A DNA stretch of 64,000 nt, taken from NCBI RefSeq assembly GCF_032925565.1, contig NZ_CP136708.1, forward strand, positions 3,162,001 through 3,226,000, in the 5' to 3' direction. Source of the DNA: Alteromonas sp. CI.11.F.A3 (lineage in GTDB: Bacteria > Pseudomonadota > Gammaproteobacteria > Enterobacterales > Alteromonadaceae). This document shows, piece by piece, positions 1 through 9,107 of this stretch. Numbering within the stretch: the stretch's first letter is position 1; the number at the start of each line of letters is the position of its first letter. A program made the translations under genes and the position numbers. Under the pieces are notes generated by a model. It was not told the DNA's origin, made no database searches, and saw only the letters and a program-made list of their open reading frames with translations.

Positions 1-925
1 TATATCCCTCAAGTTCTACTTTATTCCAAGTAGGTAAACTGGTGTACGAATCGAACTTTGAATCAGGCACTGGCGCGTCGGTCAAAATACTGGGGATAAG
101 ACGATAGCCACCTTTTGCATTCGAGGTATCTTCGGTTTTATCCCAGCCGAAACGGAAAAATAAATCATCACTAGCGTGTACTTCTAGCGTAAGGCGCGCT
201 GCCCATAAGTCTTTGTTGTAGTTTTCTTTGTCTTGGCCGTCTAAAGCGCTAACTAAGTATTCACCAAAACCGTCGCGGTTTAAATTAGCGTACCCTACGC
301 CCAAATACACAGTATCTTCTACTAATGGAATTTGCCCGGTGACTTTTAGATCCCGCTGGCTGTAACTACCAAGCGTAGCTTGCACGTTTAACTGGGTTTC
401 CCCTGACATCTCTTTGGTGACATATTTAACGGCCCCACCAATAGTATTTTTGCCATAAAGTGTGCCCTGCGGCCCGCGTAATACCTCTATGCGCTGTACA
501 TCTAATAAATCGAGTACTGCACCTTGTGGGCGAGCGATGTAAACATCGTCAACGTAAATCCCTACACCAGGCTCGTATCCCCAAAGCGGATCTTGCTGAC
601 CTAAACCACGAATGAACGCCGTTAACGTAGAGTTAGTACCACGGCTGGTTTGCAATGTAGTGTTAGGTGAAAACTGCTGAACTTCAGTGAGTACGCTAAT
701 GCCCTTTTCGGCTAATTCAACAGCCCCAATAGAGGTGATAGCCACAGGGGTTTCCTGCAACGACTCAACGGTTTTTCGTGCGGTAACTTCAATACGTTCT
801 AGTTTGCCTTTATCGTCAGCATCAGCGTCTTGAGCAAAGGTAGAAGGTGAAATCAACAGTGCGCTCGCAACAGCAGCTGCACAGATAGAGCGAGGGTAAC
901 GCTGCATGTGTGTAGTGAGTGACAT
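1..925 (-). CDS. TonB-dependent outer-membrane receptor, N-terminal part (cut by window edge)
   Basis: The gene begins at the ATG complementary to 923-925 and is open to base 1, so only about 308 N-terminal residues are visible. An N-terminal signal peptide (Ala-rich, ending near SPSTFAQD) is followed by a TonB-box-like stretch (IEVTARK). A plug domain follows with the usual landmarks: VAITS, the FIRGLG segment, GIYVDDVYIARP, and the LRGPQGTLYGKNTIGG end of the plug. The beta-barrel then begins. Such receptors import large or scarce substrates across the outer membrane using ExbBD/TonB energy. The substrate cannot be read from the sequence. The gene is divergent from a polyhydroxybutyrate degradation cluster, which suggests but does not prove a related substrate. 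Confidence 0.93.
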   Translation of the reverse strand, partial: MSLTTHMQRYPRSICAAAVASALLISPSTFAQDADADDKGKLERIEVTARKTVESLQETPVAITSIGAVELAEKGISVLTEVQQFSPNTTLQTSRGTNSTLTAFIRGLGQQDPLWGYEPGVGIYVDDVYIARPQGAVLDLLDVQRIEVLRGPQGTLYGKNTIGGAVKYVTKEMSGETQLNVQATLGSYSQRDLKVTGQIPLVEDTVYLGVGYANLNRDGFGEYLVSALDGQDKENYNKDLWAARLTLEVHASDDLFFRFGWDKTEDTSNAKGGYRLIPSILTDAPVPDSKFDSYTSLPTWNKVELEGY

Positions 926-1017
926 AATGTGTCCTTTTTAGTTCTAAATTATCGTTACTGTCGGATGTAATGCCTGCGGTCGAACTTTACTCTAGGTAAT
1001 TTTACCCTTGCCGTATG

Positions 1018-1033
1018 TAGTACCATCGTACTA
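1018..1033. promoter_or_regulatory. Inverted repeat in the divergent TonB receptor / permease promoter region
   Basis: TAGTAC-CATC-GTACTA is a perfect 6-4-6 dyad lying between the divergent receptor and permease genes (the 270-base gap 926-1195). Its position suits an operator that controls one or both transcription units. No regulator gene is visible beside it and no clear -10/-35 pair can be assigned. Operator function is inferred from symmetry and location only. Confidence 0.35.
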
Positions 1034-1195
1034 TGTGAATTTAGCGCCACTACCGTCACACTTTAGCCCTAGGACATGACTTCACCAATCATTAATTGAT
1101 ATAAAAAGCCATGACTTACAGCTACATAAACGCAATATAAACATAAACTTAACTGTTCTGGAGAATCTGCGGTCACAGATTTCTAAGGAAAAATA

Positions 1196-2494
1196 ATGAT
1201 GTTAAGTATGATTGGTCTGGTAGGCGGACTCGTATTATTAATTGTGTTAACCATTCGGGGAATGAACCTTTTCATTGCAGCCCCCTTATGTGCACTGGTT
1301 GTGGCGTTAACCAACGGCATGTCTGTTTTTATTGGTGATATAAATTTTGTTGAAACCTACATGAGTGGGTTTTCAGGCTTTATCGCCGCATGGTTTTTTA
1401 TGTTTTTGCTTGGTGCTTTATTTGGCAAATTCATGGAAGACAGTGGCGCAGCCGATTCCGTCTCTCGTTGGATAATACAACGTATTGGGTACAAACAGGC
1501 TGTGTTAGCAGTGGTGCTGGCTTGCGCTATTTTAACTTACGGGGGCGTGAGCGTTTTTGTTGTCGCCTTCTCGGTTTATCCTATGGCAGTAAGCTTATTT
1601 AAAGATGCTAACTTACCGCGCCGTTTCATACCCGCCGCCATGGCATTTGGCTCGGTCACCTTTACCATGACCTCTGCCGGCTCACCAGAAATCCAAAATT
1701 GGATCCCCATTAAGTATTTAGGCACCTCGCCCTTCGCTGCATGGGAAGTAAGCTTAGTGGTTGCTATTTTCATGGCAGTGCTTGGTTACTGGTGGTTGGC
1801 GAAAATGATCCGCAAAGCGATAGCCAATGGCGAAGAATTTGAAGCACGAATTACCGACCCTGAAATACGCGAACGAGACTACCCTCACCCACTTACCGGC
1901 ATTATTCCCTTGCTTGTGGTGCTATGTATTTCCTTCTTTTTACACGAAGCACTAGCACAACTTGCGCTTATTGTAGCCTTAGGGGGCGGTGTGCTTACCT
2001 TGCTAATAATAAACCACGCCCACTTTCACAATTTACAAGCGGCGATTAACACCGGCACAACCGGCGCGCTGGTAGCCATTGGCAATACCGCGGCTGTGGT
2101 CGGGTTTGGTTCAATCGCCAAAAACACCGAGGCATTTCAGCAAACGGTAACCTTAATGACGCAAATCCCTGGCAACGAGTTAATTGGCGCTGCTATTGCG
2201 ATTAGTGTAATAGCAGGCTTAACCGGCTCGGCATCTGGCGGGCAAGCCATTGCGCTGCCACTACTTGCACCACATTATCTCGACCAAGGTGTGCAACCAG
2301 AACAATTACACCGTATTGTTTCTATCTCTTCTGGTGCGCTAGATTCACTGCCTCATAACGGGTATGTTGTCACCACAATTCGCGCTATATGTCATGAAAC
2401 GCATAAGGCAGCCTACGGTGCAGTCGCAGCATTAACCGTAGTCGTACCGGTTATAGGGCTAGCACTTGCCATTGGCCTATTCAGCGTGTTTTAG
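1196..2494 (+). CDS. GntP-family permease, probable 3-hydroxybutyrate transporter
   Basis: This 432-residue, very hydrophobic protein has about 12 predicted membrane segments and the organisation of the GntP/gluconate:H+ symporter family. Recognisable elements are the LIVLTIRGMNLFIAAPLCAL N-terminus, the GSVTFTMTSAGSPEIQN loop, and the GLTGSASGGQAIALPLL and SSGALDSLPHNG segments near the C-terminus. It would sit in the inner membrane and import a small carboxylate. It is followed after 12 bases by a secreted hydrolase, then by PHB depolymerase and 3-hydroxybutyrate dehydrogenase. The likely substrate is therefore 3-hydroxybutyrate, by context. AAGGAA lies just upstream; ATG at 1196 or 1199 could both start it. 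Confidence 0.85.
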   Translation: MMLSMIGLVGGLVLLIVLTIRGMNLFIAAPLCALVVALTNGMSVFIGDINFVETYMSGFSGFIAAWFFMFLLGALFGKFMEDSGAADSVSRWIIQRIGYKQAVLAVVLACAILTYGGVSVFVVAFSVYPMAVSLFKDANLPRRFIPAAMAFGSVTFTMTSAGSPEIQNWIPIKYLGTSPFAAWEVSLVVAIFMAVLGYWWLAKMIRKAIANGEEFEARITDPEIRERDYPHPLTGIIPLLVVLCISFFLHEALAQLALIVALGGGVLTLLIINHAHFHNLQAAINTGTTGALVAIGNTAAVVGFGSIAKNTEAFQQTVTLMTQIPGNELIGAAIAISVIAGLTGSASGGQAIALPLLAPHYLDQGVQPEQLHRIVSISSGALDSLPHNGYVVTTIRAICHETHKAAYGAVAALTVVVPVIGLALAIGLFSVF

Positions 2495-2506
2495 ATAAGG
2501 ATTTCC

Positions 2507-3820
2507 ATGAAACTAAAAATAGCTTTTTTATATTGTACTTTGCTGGCGTTGCCGCTGATTACTACAACAGCGTGCAGTGCTAATGTGGCGAATTCTGCCA
2601 ATTCAGCTTTCACTGAATCAGTGAAGTCTATCGCCACAACTAATGGGGCAAATACTGCTGATACAAGCATAGAAACAAATCAACCAACGCTGATTACGAA
2701 GAAAGAAACGTTCTCAATAGAAAGCTTCACCACATTTGGTGGCAAAACCATTAATAACCTGAAAGTGGGTTGGGAAGCCTATGGGCAATTAAATACAGAT
2801 AAGAGCAATGTTGTTCTTATTACTCACCATTTTTCGGGCACGTCTCATGCGGCGGGTGTATATGAAGAAAAAGATAAAAAAACAAGCCCTAACACAGGCT
2901 ATTGGGATGCGTTAATTGGCCCTGGCAAAGCCATTGATACGGATATCTATTACGTTGTCAGTGTAGACAGTTTAGTGAATTTAAACGCCTATGATAAAAA
3001 TGTTGTTACCACAGGTCCCGCTACTATTAACCCCGAAACCGGTAAGCCTTGGGGACTAGATTTCCCCGTGGTGACAATCCGCGACTTCGTAAATGTGCAA
3101 AAGGCGCTACTGGAAAGCTTAGGTATACAAACACTGCATGCGGTGGTTGGCCCTTCTATGGGGTCGATGCAGGCTATCGATTGGGCTAGTGCTTACCCAG
3201 ACTGGGTGCCAAGAATGATATCGGTTATTGGCACGGCTGGAAGCGATGCGTGGACAACCGCCGCGCTCTCTCACTGGGCGATGCCTATTCGATTAGATGC
3301 TAACTGGCATGAAGGCAGCTACTCTCGACAAAACCAACCCACTGAAGGGCTTGTAGCGTCTTTAATGATGATTACCCAACATGCGTTGTACCCCACGTAT
3401 TTTAACCAACAAGGTAATAAACTAGGATATCAAGCTGTGGAGCAAGCGCCGTTAGAGCACATTAACGCTCAGCACTCTATTGTGAAATGGTTAGAAAAAC
3501 GCGCGCGCCAACGTGCTGAAAAAATGGATGCAAACCACCTTCTTTATTTAGTCCGCGCCTGCCAATTGTTTGTAGCTGGTCATGGTAATAGCTTGAAAGC
3601 AGGGCTTGAAAATATTCAAGCCGAAACTTTGTTCTTACCGGCATCCACCGATTTGTTACTTATGCCTTATTTAGCCGAGTCAGCTCACAATCAACTCAAA
3701 GGCTTAGGGAAAAAAAGCGAACTGGAAACACTGAATGGCCCCTTCGGACACCTTGAAGGAATTGTAAACGTGCAAGCCGAAGGCGAGCGCATTGCCGCTT
3801 TTCTTTCAAGCGCCTTATAA
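2507..3820 (+). CDS. Secreted MetX-like alpha/beta hydrolase (homoserine acetyltransferase fold)
   Basis: The 437-residue protein starts with a signal sequence ending in TTTACSA. This could be a degenerate lipobox or a normal cleavage site. A Ser/Thr/Asn-rich linker to about residue 60 follows, then an alpha/beta-hydrolase domain related to MetX. The predicted triad is Ser217 in GPSMGSMQ, Asp382 in ASTDLL and His415 in FGHLEG. True MetX enzymes are cytoplasmic, so an exported copy is unlikely to make O-acetylhomoserine. It lies between a 3-hydroxybutyrate-type permease and a PHB depolymerase, so an extracytoplasmic esterase acting on hydroxyalkanoate oligomers is a reasonable inference. AAGGA precedes the ATG by six bases. 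Confidence 0.8.
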   Translation: MKLKIAFLYCTLLALPLITTTACSANVANSANSAFTESVKSIATTNGANTADTSIETNQPTLITKKETFSIESFTTFGGKTINNLKVGWEAYGQLNTDKSNVVLITHHFSGTSHAAGVYEEKDKKTSPNTGYWDALIGPGKAIDTDIYYVVSVDSLVNLNAYDKNVVTTGPATINPETGKPWGLDFPVVTIRDFVNVQKALLESLGIQTLHAVVGPSMGSMQAIDWASAYPDWVPRMISVIGTAGSDAWTTAALSHWAMPIRLDANWHEGSYSRQNQPTEGLVASLMMITQHALYPTYFNQQGNKLGYQAVEQAPLEHINAQHSIVKWLEKRARQRAEKMDANHLLYLVRACQLFVAGHGNSLKAGLENIQAETLFLPASTDLLLMPYLAESAHNQLKGLGKKSELETLNGPFGHLEGIVNVQAEGERIAAFLSSAL

Positions 3821-3894
3821 ATACTAAAAAATGAACCGTTTAAATATGTGCAATGCTTACCAGCCAATCAAGCATTTAACTGTAGGAACCTGTT

Positions 3895-4953
3895 ATGAAA
3901 ACAACTTATAAAATACTGGCCAGCGTTTGTGCGCTTTACAGTAGCGTAGTGTTATCCAGCTCGGCTAATTCAGGCAATGGCCTACCACCGCTAAATCTTG
4001 ATGTTGAGCAAGCTACGGTATCTGGCCTTTCTTCTGGTGGATACATGGCCACGCAGTTTCATATTGCACATAGCGACTGGGTGAAAGGCGCAGGTATTAT
4101 TGCTGCAGGGCCTTATTATTGCGCGCAAAATGATATTACCACTGCATTAAACCAATGCGTAAATAAGGTAGATACGCCAATCAACCTAGATGCACTTTCC
4201 AGCGTTGCCGTAGACTATGCAAGCGAAGGCAGCATTGCGCCTTTAACGGGCCTTAAAGATGCCAAAGTATGGTTATTTCACGGTACTAACGATGTGCGAG
4301 TAACAGCACAAGCCAGCGATTTACTGTACCGCCAATACCAAAATTGGACAGACACTCAAAATATTGTGTACGTGAACGATCAAAGCGCAGCACACCACTT
4401 CCCTACCTTGAAAGAAGGCAGTAATTGCAGCGTTTCAGAAAGCCCTTTTATTGGTAACTGTAATTACGATGCAGCGGGCAGTATGTTAAATCACCTGTTA
4501 CCCAACTTAACCGCACCCGACGATACCGTTTCAGGCAAGGTTTACACTATTTCTCAGCAAAAGCTTTCAGGAAGCGATGGCGAAACCTTGGCCGAAAAAG
4601 GATTTGTTTTTGTACCCGAAAACTGTGCAGAAGGTGAATCGTGCAGCTTACATATTAGTTTTCATGGCTGTAATCAATATGCCGAAGTGGTTGGCGATAG
4701 CTATGTAACAAAAACCGGTATCAATCGTTGGGCCGATGATAACAATATCGTTGTGTTGTACCCGCAAACTAAAAGATCGTTATTTATGCCATTAAACCCA
4801 CAAGGTTGCTGGGATTGGTGGGGCTATTCTTCAGATGATTATGCAAATCGAAAAGGCGCTCAAATTTCTGCTGTTACTAATATGATTAAAGGGATTAACA
4901 CAGGCGCTGCCAATAAAACAACGATGAATACAGGAACGGCAAACAATGACTAA
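3895..4953 (+). CDS. phaZ: Secreted poly(3-hydroxybutyrate) depolymerase, single-domain
   Basis: The 352-residue protein has an N-terminal signal peptide (about 24 residues) and an esterase-PHB-depolymerase domain. The lipase box G44-L45-S46-S47-G48 gives the nucleophile. Asp133 (HGTNDVRV) and His167/168 (SAAHHFP) complete the likely triad. The oxyanion-type segment FHGCNQ is around residue 257, downstream of the lipase box, which matches the permuted arrangement known for some extracellular depolymerases. Paired cysteines suit a secreted enzyme. It ends soon after the catalytic domain: no linker or C-terminal substrate-binding domain is visible, unlike most extracellular PHB depolymerases of 450-500 residues. 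The last 8 bases overlap the dehydrogenase gene. Confidence 0.88.
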   Translation: MKTTYKILASVCALYSSVVLSSSANSGNGLPPLNLDVEQATVSGLSSGGYMATQFHIAHSDWVKGAGIIAAGPYYCAQNDITTALNQCVNKVDTPINLDALSSVAVDYASEGSIAPLTGLKDAKVWLFHGTNDVRVTAQASDLLYRQYQNWTDTQNIVYVNDQSAAHHFPTLKEGSNCSVSESPFIGNCNYDAAGSMLNHLLPNLTAPDDTVSGKVYTISQQKLSGSDGETLAEKGFVFVPENCAEGESCSLHISFHGCNQYAEVVGDSYVTKTGINRWADDNNIVVLYPQTKRSLFMPLNPQGCWDWWGYSSDDYANRKGAQISAVTNMIKGINTGAANKTTMNTGTANND

Positions 4954-5713
4954 GCGAACCGTATTTATAACTGGTGGTGCAAGCGGTATTGGCTTTGGTA
5001 TAGCACAAGCCATGTCGAAAGCGGGGCATCATGTGATTATAGCTGATATTAATGAACAAGCTGCACAGCGCGCTGCGAACGATATTCTAAAAGAAGGTGG
5101 CAGTGCCAGTGCTATTGAGGTTGATGTGTGCAATGCTCAGCAAGTGGCGGCTTTACCCGACTTGCTCGAGGGGCAAAAAGTAGATGTATTGATTAACAAC
5201 GCCGGTATTCAGCATGTCTCACGCATTGAAGACTTCCCAAGCGAAAAATGGCAGCAATTAATTAATATAATGCTGGTTGGCCCCGCGCTTTTAACCCAAG
5301 CGTTTTTACCTGGCATGCGAGAGCTAAACTTTGGCCGAATTATCAACATTGGTTCAATTCACTCCCTGGTGGCCTCCCCTTATAAATCGGCTTACGTGGC
5401 AGCAAAGCATGGCCTACTAGGGTTTGCTAAAACTATCGCCCTTGAAACCGGCGACTGTGATGTCACTATCAACACCCTTTGTCCGGCTTATGTTAAAACA
5501 CCGCTGGTCGAAAAGCAGATTGCCTCACAGGCCAAAGAAAACAACTTTACAGAAGAGGAAGTGATCAACAAAATAATGCTTGAGCCCATGCCTAAAAAAC
5601 AGTTTATTAGCGTAGATGAGTTGGCGGACACGGCGGCATTTTTAATGTCGGATAGTGCACGTAATATTACTGGCCAAACTATGGTACTGGATGGTGGCTG
5701 GACAGCCCGATAA
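4946..5713 (+). CDS. bdhA: D-3-hydroxybutyrate dehydrogenase (SDR family)
   Basis: This is a 255-residue classical short-chain dehydrogenase. It has the NAD-binding motif TGGASGIG at about residues 10-17, NNAG near residue 87, and catalytic Ser137, Tyr150 and Lys154 (YVAAK). The C-terminal VLDGGWTA ending is typical of 3-hydroxybutyrate dehydrogenases. It would oxidise D-3-hydroxybutyrate to acetoacetate with NAD+ in the cytoplasm, the step after import of the depolymerase product. The ATG lies inside the 3' end of phaZ (8-base overlap), implying co-translation. Confidence 0.92.
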   Translation: MTKRTVFITGGASGIGFGIAQAMSKAGHHVIIADINEQAAQRAANDILKEGGSASAIEVDVCNAQQVAALPDLLEGQKVDVLINNAGIQHVSRIEDFPSEKWQQLINIMLVGPALLTQAFLPGMRELNFGRIINIGSIHSLVASPYKSAYVAAKHGLLGFAKTIALETGDCDVTINTLCPAYVKTPLVEKQIASQAKENNFTEEEVINKIMLEPMPKKQFISVDELADTAAFLMSDSARNITGQTMVLDGGWTAR

Positions 5714-5792
5714 ACGTTGCGCTAAGGCTTTCCATTCGTAAAATATCTGTGCTAATGTCCTGACATCAGTAAGGAAAACACATTAGCACTAC

Positions 5793-6668
5793 ATGTCCTA
5801 TCAAACCGTTGCTTTAATCGGCAAACCTCAGCACGCTGCTACTCATGACAGCTTAAATCTTTTGGCTCAATACCTCACCGCAAAAGGCTGTGAATTATTG
5901 GTTGAAGAGAGTATTTCAAAAGAATTAGAAAGTGATAATCATCGCGCATGCAACTTAGTTACTATTGGTAAAGAAGCCGACCTTGCCGTAGTAGTAGGCG
6001 GTGATGGCAGTATGCTAGGTGCAGCAAGGGTATTAGCGCGCTTTGATATCCATGTGGTGGGCGTAAACCGAGGCAACTTAGGTTTTTTAACCGATATCCA
6101 CCCTGACGAAATTGTGCAGCAACTCGACCTTATTTTTGAAGGTGAATGCGTCGTTGAAAAACGCTTTCTACTAGATGTGGGTGTGTATCGTCATGAAAAA
6201 CTAAAAAGTAGCAATTCCGCGGTGAACGAAGTGGTTCTTCACCACGGTAAAGTTGCCCACATGATGGAATTCGAAATTTATATTGATGACCAATTTGTGT
6301 TCAGCCAACGCTCAGACGGCCTAATTGTGGCAACCCCGACTGGCTCTACCGCCTATTCACTGTCGGCAGGTGGCCCTATCATCATGCCCAAGCTTGATGC
6401 CCTTACGCTCGTGCCTATGTTTCCACATACATTGAGCAGCAGGCCAATTGTAGTCGATGCCGATAGTCAAGTGTCGATGAAGGTATCGAAAGTTAACAGC
6501 GACTCACTACAAATCAGCTGCGACAGCCACATTGTACTTCCTGTGCTTCCTGGCGATGAAATACGCATTAATAAAAGTGAAGATAAACTTTATTTAGTGC
6601 ATCCAAAGGGCTATAGCTACTTCAATGTACTGCGCAAAAAATTAGGCTGGGGTAGTAAGCTTTATTAA
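5793..6668 (+). CDS. nadK: NAD kinase
   Basis: The 291-residue protein matches bacterial NAD kinase throughout. It has the GGDGSML motif (residues about 69-75), the [14 protein letters not shown] segment, and the glycine-rich [16 protein letters not shown] substrate loop near residue 180. It phosphorylates NAD+ to NADP+ in the cytoplasm. Length is normal for the family. It stands just ahead of recN, an order common in gammaproteobacteria, but recN has its own SOS-type promoter region. Confidence 0.96.
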   Translation: MSYQTVALIGKPQHAATHDSLNLLAQYLTAKGCELLVEESISKELESDNHRACNLVTIGKEADLAVVVGGDGSMLGAARVLARFDIHVVGVNRGNLGFLTDIHPDEIVQQLDLIFEGECVVEKRFLLDVGVYRHEKLKSSNSAVNEVVLHHGKVAHMMEFEIYIDDQFVFSQRSDGLIVATPTGSTAYSLSAGGPIIMPKLDALTLVPMFPHTLSSRPIVVDADSQVSMKVSKVNSDSLQISCDSHIVLPVLPGDEIRINKSEDKLYLVHPKGYSYFNVLRKKLGWGSKLY

Positions 6669-6722
6669 GTAACACGGAAGAAGTAAATTAATTTTACCTA
6701 ACCTCTTTACATACTCAAAATA

Positions 6723-6757
6723 CTGTATATATTTACATATACTGTATAAACATCGAG
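6723..6757 (+). promoter_or_regulatory. Probable LexA (SOS) operator region of recN
   Basis: Bases 6723-6738 read CTGTATATATTTACAT, a near match to the gammaproteobacterial LexA box CTGT-N8-ACAG (last base differs). A weaker second half-match, CTGTATAAACATCGAG, begins 19 bases later (6742-6757). They lie 7-42 bases before the recN ATG, as expected for repressor sites over the promoter. E. coli recN also carries tandem LexA boxes. The first site is convincing and the second is poor. Confidence 0.7.
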
Positions 6758-6764
6758 TATAGTT

Positions 6765-8450
6765 ATGTTAGCGCATCTTTCTATTAGTAACTTTGCAGTG
6801 GTTAAGCAACTTTCAGTTAATCTTGAAAAGGGGCTCACTGCCATCACTGGGGAAACCGGTGCCGGTAAGTCTATTGCCATTGACGCTTTGAGCCTATGCT
6901 TAGGCGAGCGAGCTGATGCCAACGCGGTAAGAAGCACCGCGCCTAAAGCAGAAATCATTGCTCATTTCGCATTGGCCACAAATGCGAATGCAAAGCGCTA
7001 TCTCGATGAACACGAACTTACCTCGGACGAGGATGAAAACAGCTGTTTCATTCGCAGAGTCATTTCAAAAGAAGGCCGCTCAAAAGCCTTTATTAATGGC
7101 ATTCCCGCGTCACTACAACAATTGAAAGGTTTAGGTCAGCATCTACTTGCTATACATGGCCAGAATACGCACCTTCAGCTTTTAAAAGAAGATTATCAAC
7201 GTCAGCTTGTTGATACTGTAGGTAACCACAAAGACAGCCTCTCAAATGTAAAACAGCACTATGCCTTATGGCGTGAAAAGCAAAAAATGTTGAGCGAACT
7301 ACAAGCGCAAGCTCAGCAGCGTGAAGACAGATTACAGCTGCTTACTTACCAAGTTAGAGAGTTAGACGAATTTGCCTTAGAAGACGGTGAGTTTTCAGAG
7401 CTTGAAACTGAACATAAGCGCCTAAGCAACGGGCAAAGTCTTTTAGAGCAGGCACAAACTAGCTTTTATCACTTGTACGAAAGTGACGAAGGCAATGCAC
7501 TGTCTATATTGCAAAATAGTATAGACCGTTTGGGTGAGCTTGAATCCCATGATGCGAGCTTGAGCCCCATTCTTGTTTTGTTAAATGAGGCAGCTATTCA
7601 AGTTGAAGAAGCGGCTGGGGAATTGCGCCATTATTGCGACGATTTAGAAATAGACCCACTTCGTTTACAACAAGTAGAAGCGCGCTATGCAAAAGCAATG
7701 GACTTAGCCCGTAAGCATAGTGTTATGCCAGAGGAATTATTTGCGCACCACCAAACCCTAGCCAGTGAGTTTGCTTCGTTGGGCGATCAAGAGTCTTTGT
7801 TAACCACGTTAGAAGATGAAGTAGATGAGCTGAAAGCACAGTATCTAAGCGAAACGAAAGTGTTATCAGAATGCAGGGTGAAAGCTGCAAACTATTTGGC
7901 AAGTGAAATTGAAATACAAATCCATCAGATGAACATGCCCCATGCGAAGGTAGCCATTGAGGTAAACTACGATGAGTTTAAAAAGCCATCAGCCTTGGGC
8001 CAAGATACGATTGAAATTAAAGTATCCACAAACCCAGGCCAAGCAGCGGACAAACTTGATAAAGTCGTATCTGGCGGTGAGCTTTCTAGGATAGGGTTAG
8101 CCATTCAAGTTATTGCCAGTGATAACCATGCTACGCCTACTATGATTTTCGATGAAGTAGATACGGGCATTAGCGGACCTACTGCATCTATTGTAGGAGG
8201 GCTACTTCGCCGCTTAGGCAAACAGGTACAGGTTATGTGTGTTACCCATTTACCTCAGGTTGCTGCTCAAGCGCATAACCAGCTCTTTGTTACCAAGCTT
8301 ACCGACGGTGAAAGTACTGAAACTCAAATGTTGGCGCTAACGAAACAAGATAGAGTGGATGAATTGGCTCGCTTGTTGGCTGGCGACAAAGTAACCAAAT
8401 CGGCGCTTGCTAACGCAAAAGAGTTATTGAAAAGCGCGCAATCGAACTAA
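6765..8450 (+). CDS. recN: DNA repair protein RecN
   Basis: This is a 561-residue SMC-like ATPase. The N-terminus has the Walker A motif GETGAGKS (residues about 31-38), followed by coiled-coil-forming segments rich in Glu, Gln and Leu (about 150-400). The C-terminus has the signature VSGGELSRIGLAI and the Walker B segment TMIFDEVDTGISG. RecN acts at double-strand breaks with RecA. Length is normal (E. coli 553). A LexA box precedes the ATG, so DNA-damage induction is expected. Confidence 0.97.
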   Translation: MLAHLSISNFAVVKQLSVNLEKGLTAITGETGAGKSIAIDALSLCLGERADANAVRSTAPKAEIIAHFALATNANAKRYLDEHELTSDEDENSCFIRRVISKEGRSKAFINGIPASLQQLKGLGQHLLAIHGQNTHLQLLKEDYQRQLVDTVGNHKDSLSNVKQHYALWREKQKMLSELQAQAQQREDRLQLLTYQVRELDEFALEDGEFSELETEHKRLSNGQSLLEQAQTSFYHLYESDEGNALSILQNSIDRLGELESHDASLSPILVLLNEAAIQVEEAAGELRHYCDDLEIDPLRLQQVEARYAKAMDLARKHSVMPEELFAHHQTLASEFASLGDQESLLTTLEDEVDELKAQYLSETKVLSECRVKAANYLASEIEIQIHQMNMPHAKVAIEVNYDEFKKPSALGQDTIEIKVSTNPGQAADKLDKVVSGGELSRIGLAIQVIASDNHATPTMIFDEVDTGISGPTASIVGGLLRRLGKQVQVMCVTHLPQVAAQAHNQLFVTKLTDGESTETQMLALTKQDRVDELARLLAGDKVTKSALANAKELLKSAQSN

Positions 8451-8569
8451 AATGCAGTTGATTGGTCATACTTGTCGATGTAGCATGCCTTCGTGCTTAC
8501 ATTAACGCACCCCACCCGCCTTTATGCTGTTGGGTAACGAAGAAAAAGCAATACTGGACTGATTTACGC

Positions 8570-8926
8570 ATGAAGTTGCAACATTTATTAATAATTTTAG
8601 GTTTAACCCTTACATCAAGCGCTTGTTCTAACTGGATTTATCGTATTGATGTGCCTCAAGGTAACTTTCTCGATCAACGAGACGTTTCAAAACTACGCAT
8701 CGGCATGACTAAAGAACAAGTTATTTATGTACTTGGTAACCCAGTAGTACAAGATTCTTTCGATGATGATACTTGGTACTACGTTTACGATATGAAGCGC
8801 GGCATGAAAAAACGCGGTGAAGATTTCCAAAAGCAAATGGTTATTACATTTGAAGACGGCAAAGTAACGTCAGTAGAAGGTGACTTTGAACTGTCTGAAG
8901 ATTTTAATACGCCGCTAGACAGTTAA
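8570..8926 (+). CDS. bamE: Outer-membrane assembly lipoprotein BamE (SmpA)
   Basis: The 118-residue product from the ATG at 8570 begins with a lipoprotein signal ending LTSSAC (slightly unusual before the Cys). It continues with IYRIDVPQGNFLD, the BamE hallmark, and the KLRIGMTKEQV and VLGNPVV motifs of the SmpA/OmlA domain. BamE is a periplasm-facing accessory of the BAM beta-barrel assembly complex. The frame is open further upstream to a TTG at 8462, but that would put 36 hydrophilic residues before the signal peptide, so the internal ATG is chosen. It lies downstream of recN, as in many relatives. Confidence 0.93.
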   Translation: MKLQHLLIILGLTLTSSACSNWIYRIDVPQGNFLDQRDVSKLRIGMTKEQVIYVLGNPVVQDSFDDDTWYYVYDMKRGMKKRGEDFQKQMVITFEDGKVTSVEGDFELSEDFNTPLDS

Positions 8927-9107
8927 GTAGCAATAAAGTTATGTACCAATAAACTTGGGTACAAAAAACTACCTAACGATATATAGCGAAGGAGCTTTTG
9001 TTTATGAACAGATTGCTCCTAGCTTGATATTGTTTTACTCAAGTTGCTTTACACAAGTTTCTCCCCTCGATTAATCTGTAACCCTCGCACGTTAAAGGAA
9101 TATATTA

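Noticed and set aside
4346..4361. TTGGACAGACACTC in phaZ and again in yfcH (near 32023)
   Set aside because: Similar to the dispersed motif, but both encode WTDTQ in plausible protein context and the core differs from both variants; likely coincidence.
9004..9027. Seven-codon frame (ATG to TGA, MNRLLLA) with AAGGAG upstream, before tpm
   Set aside because: The ribosome-binding site is good and three Leu codons recall leader peptides, but no attenuator hairpin follows and tpm has no reason for Leu control; not supportable.
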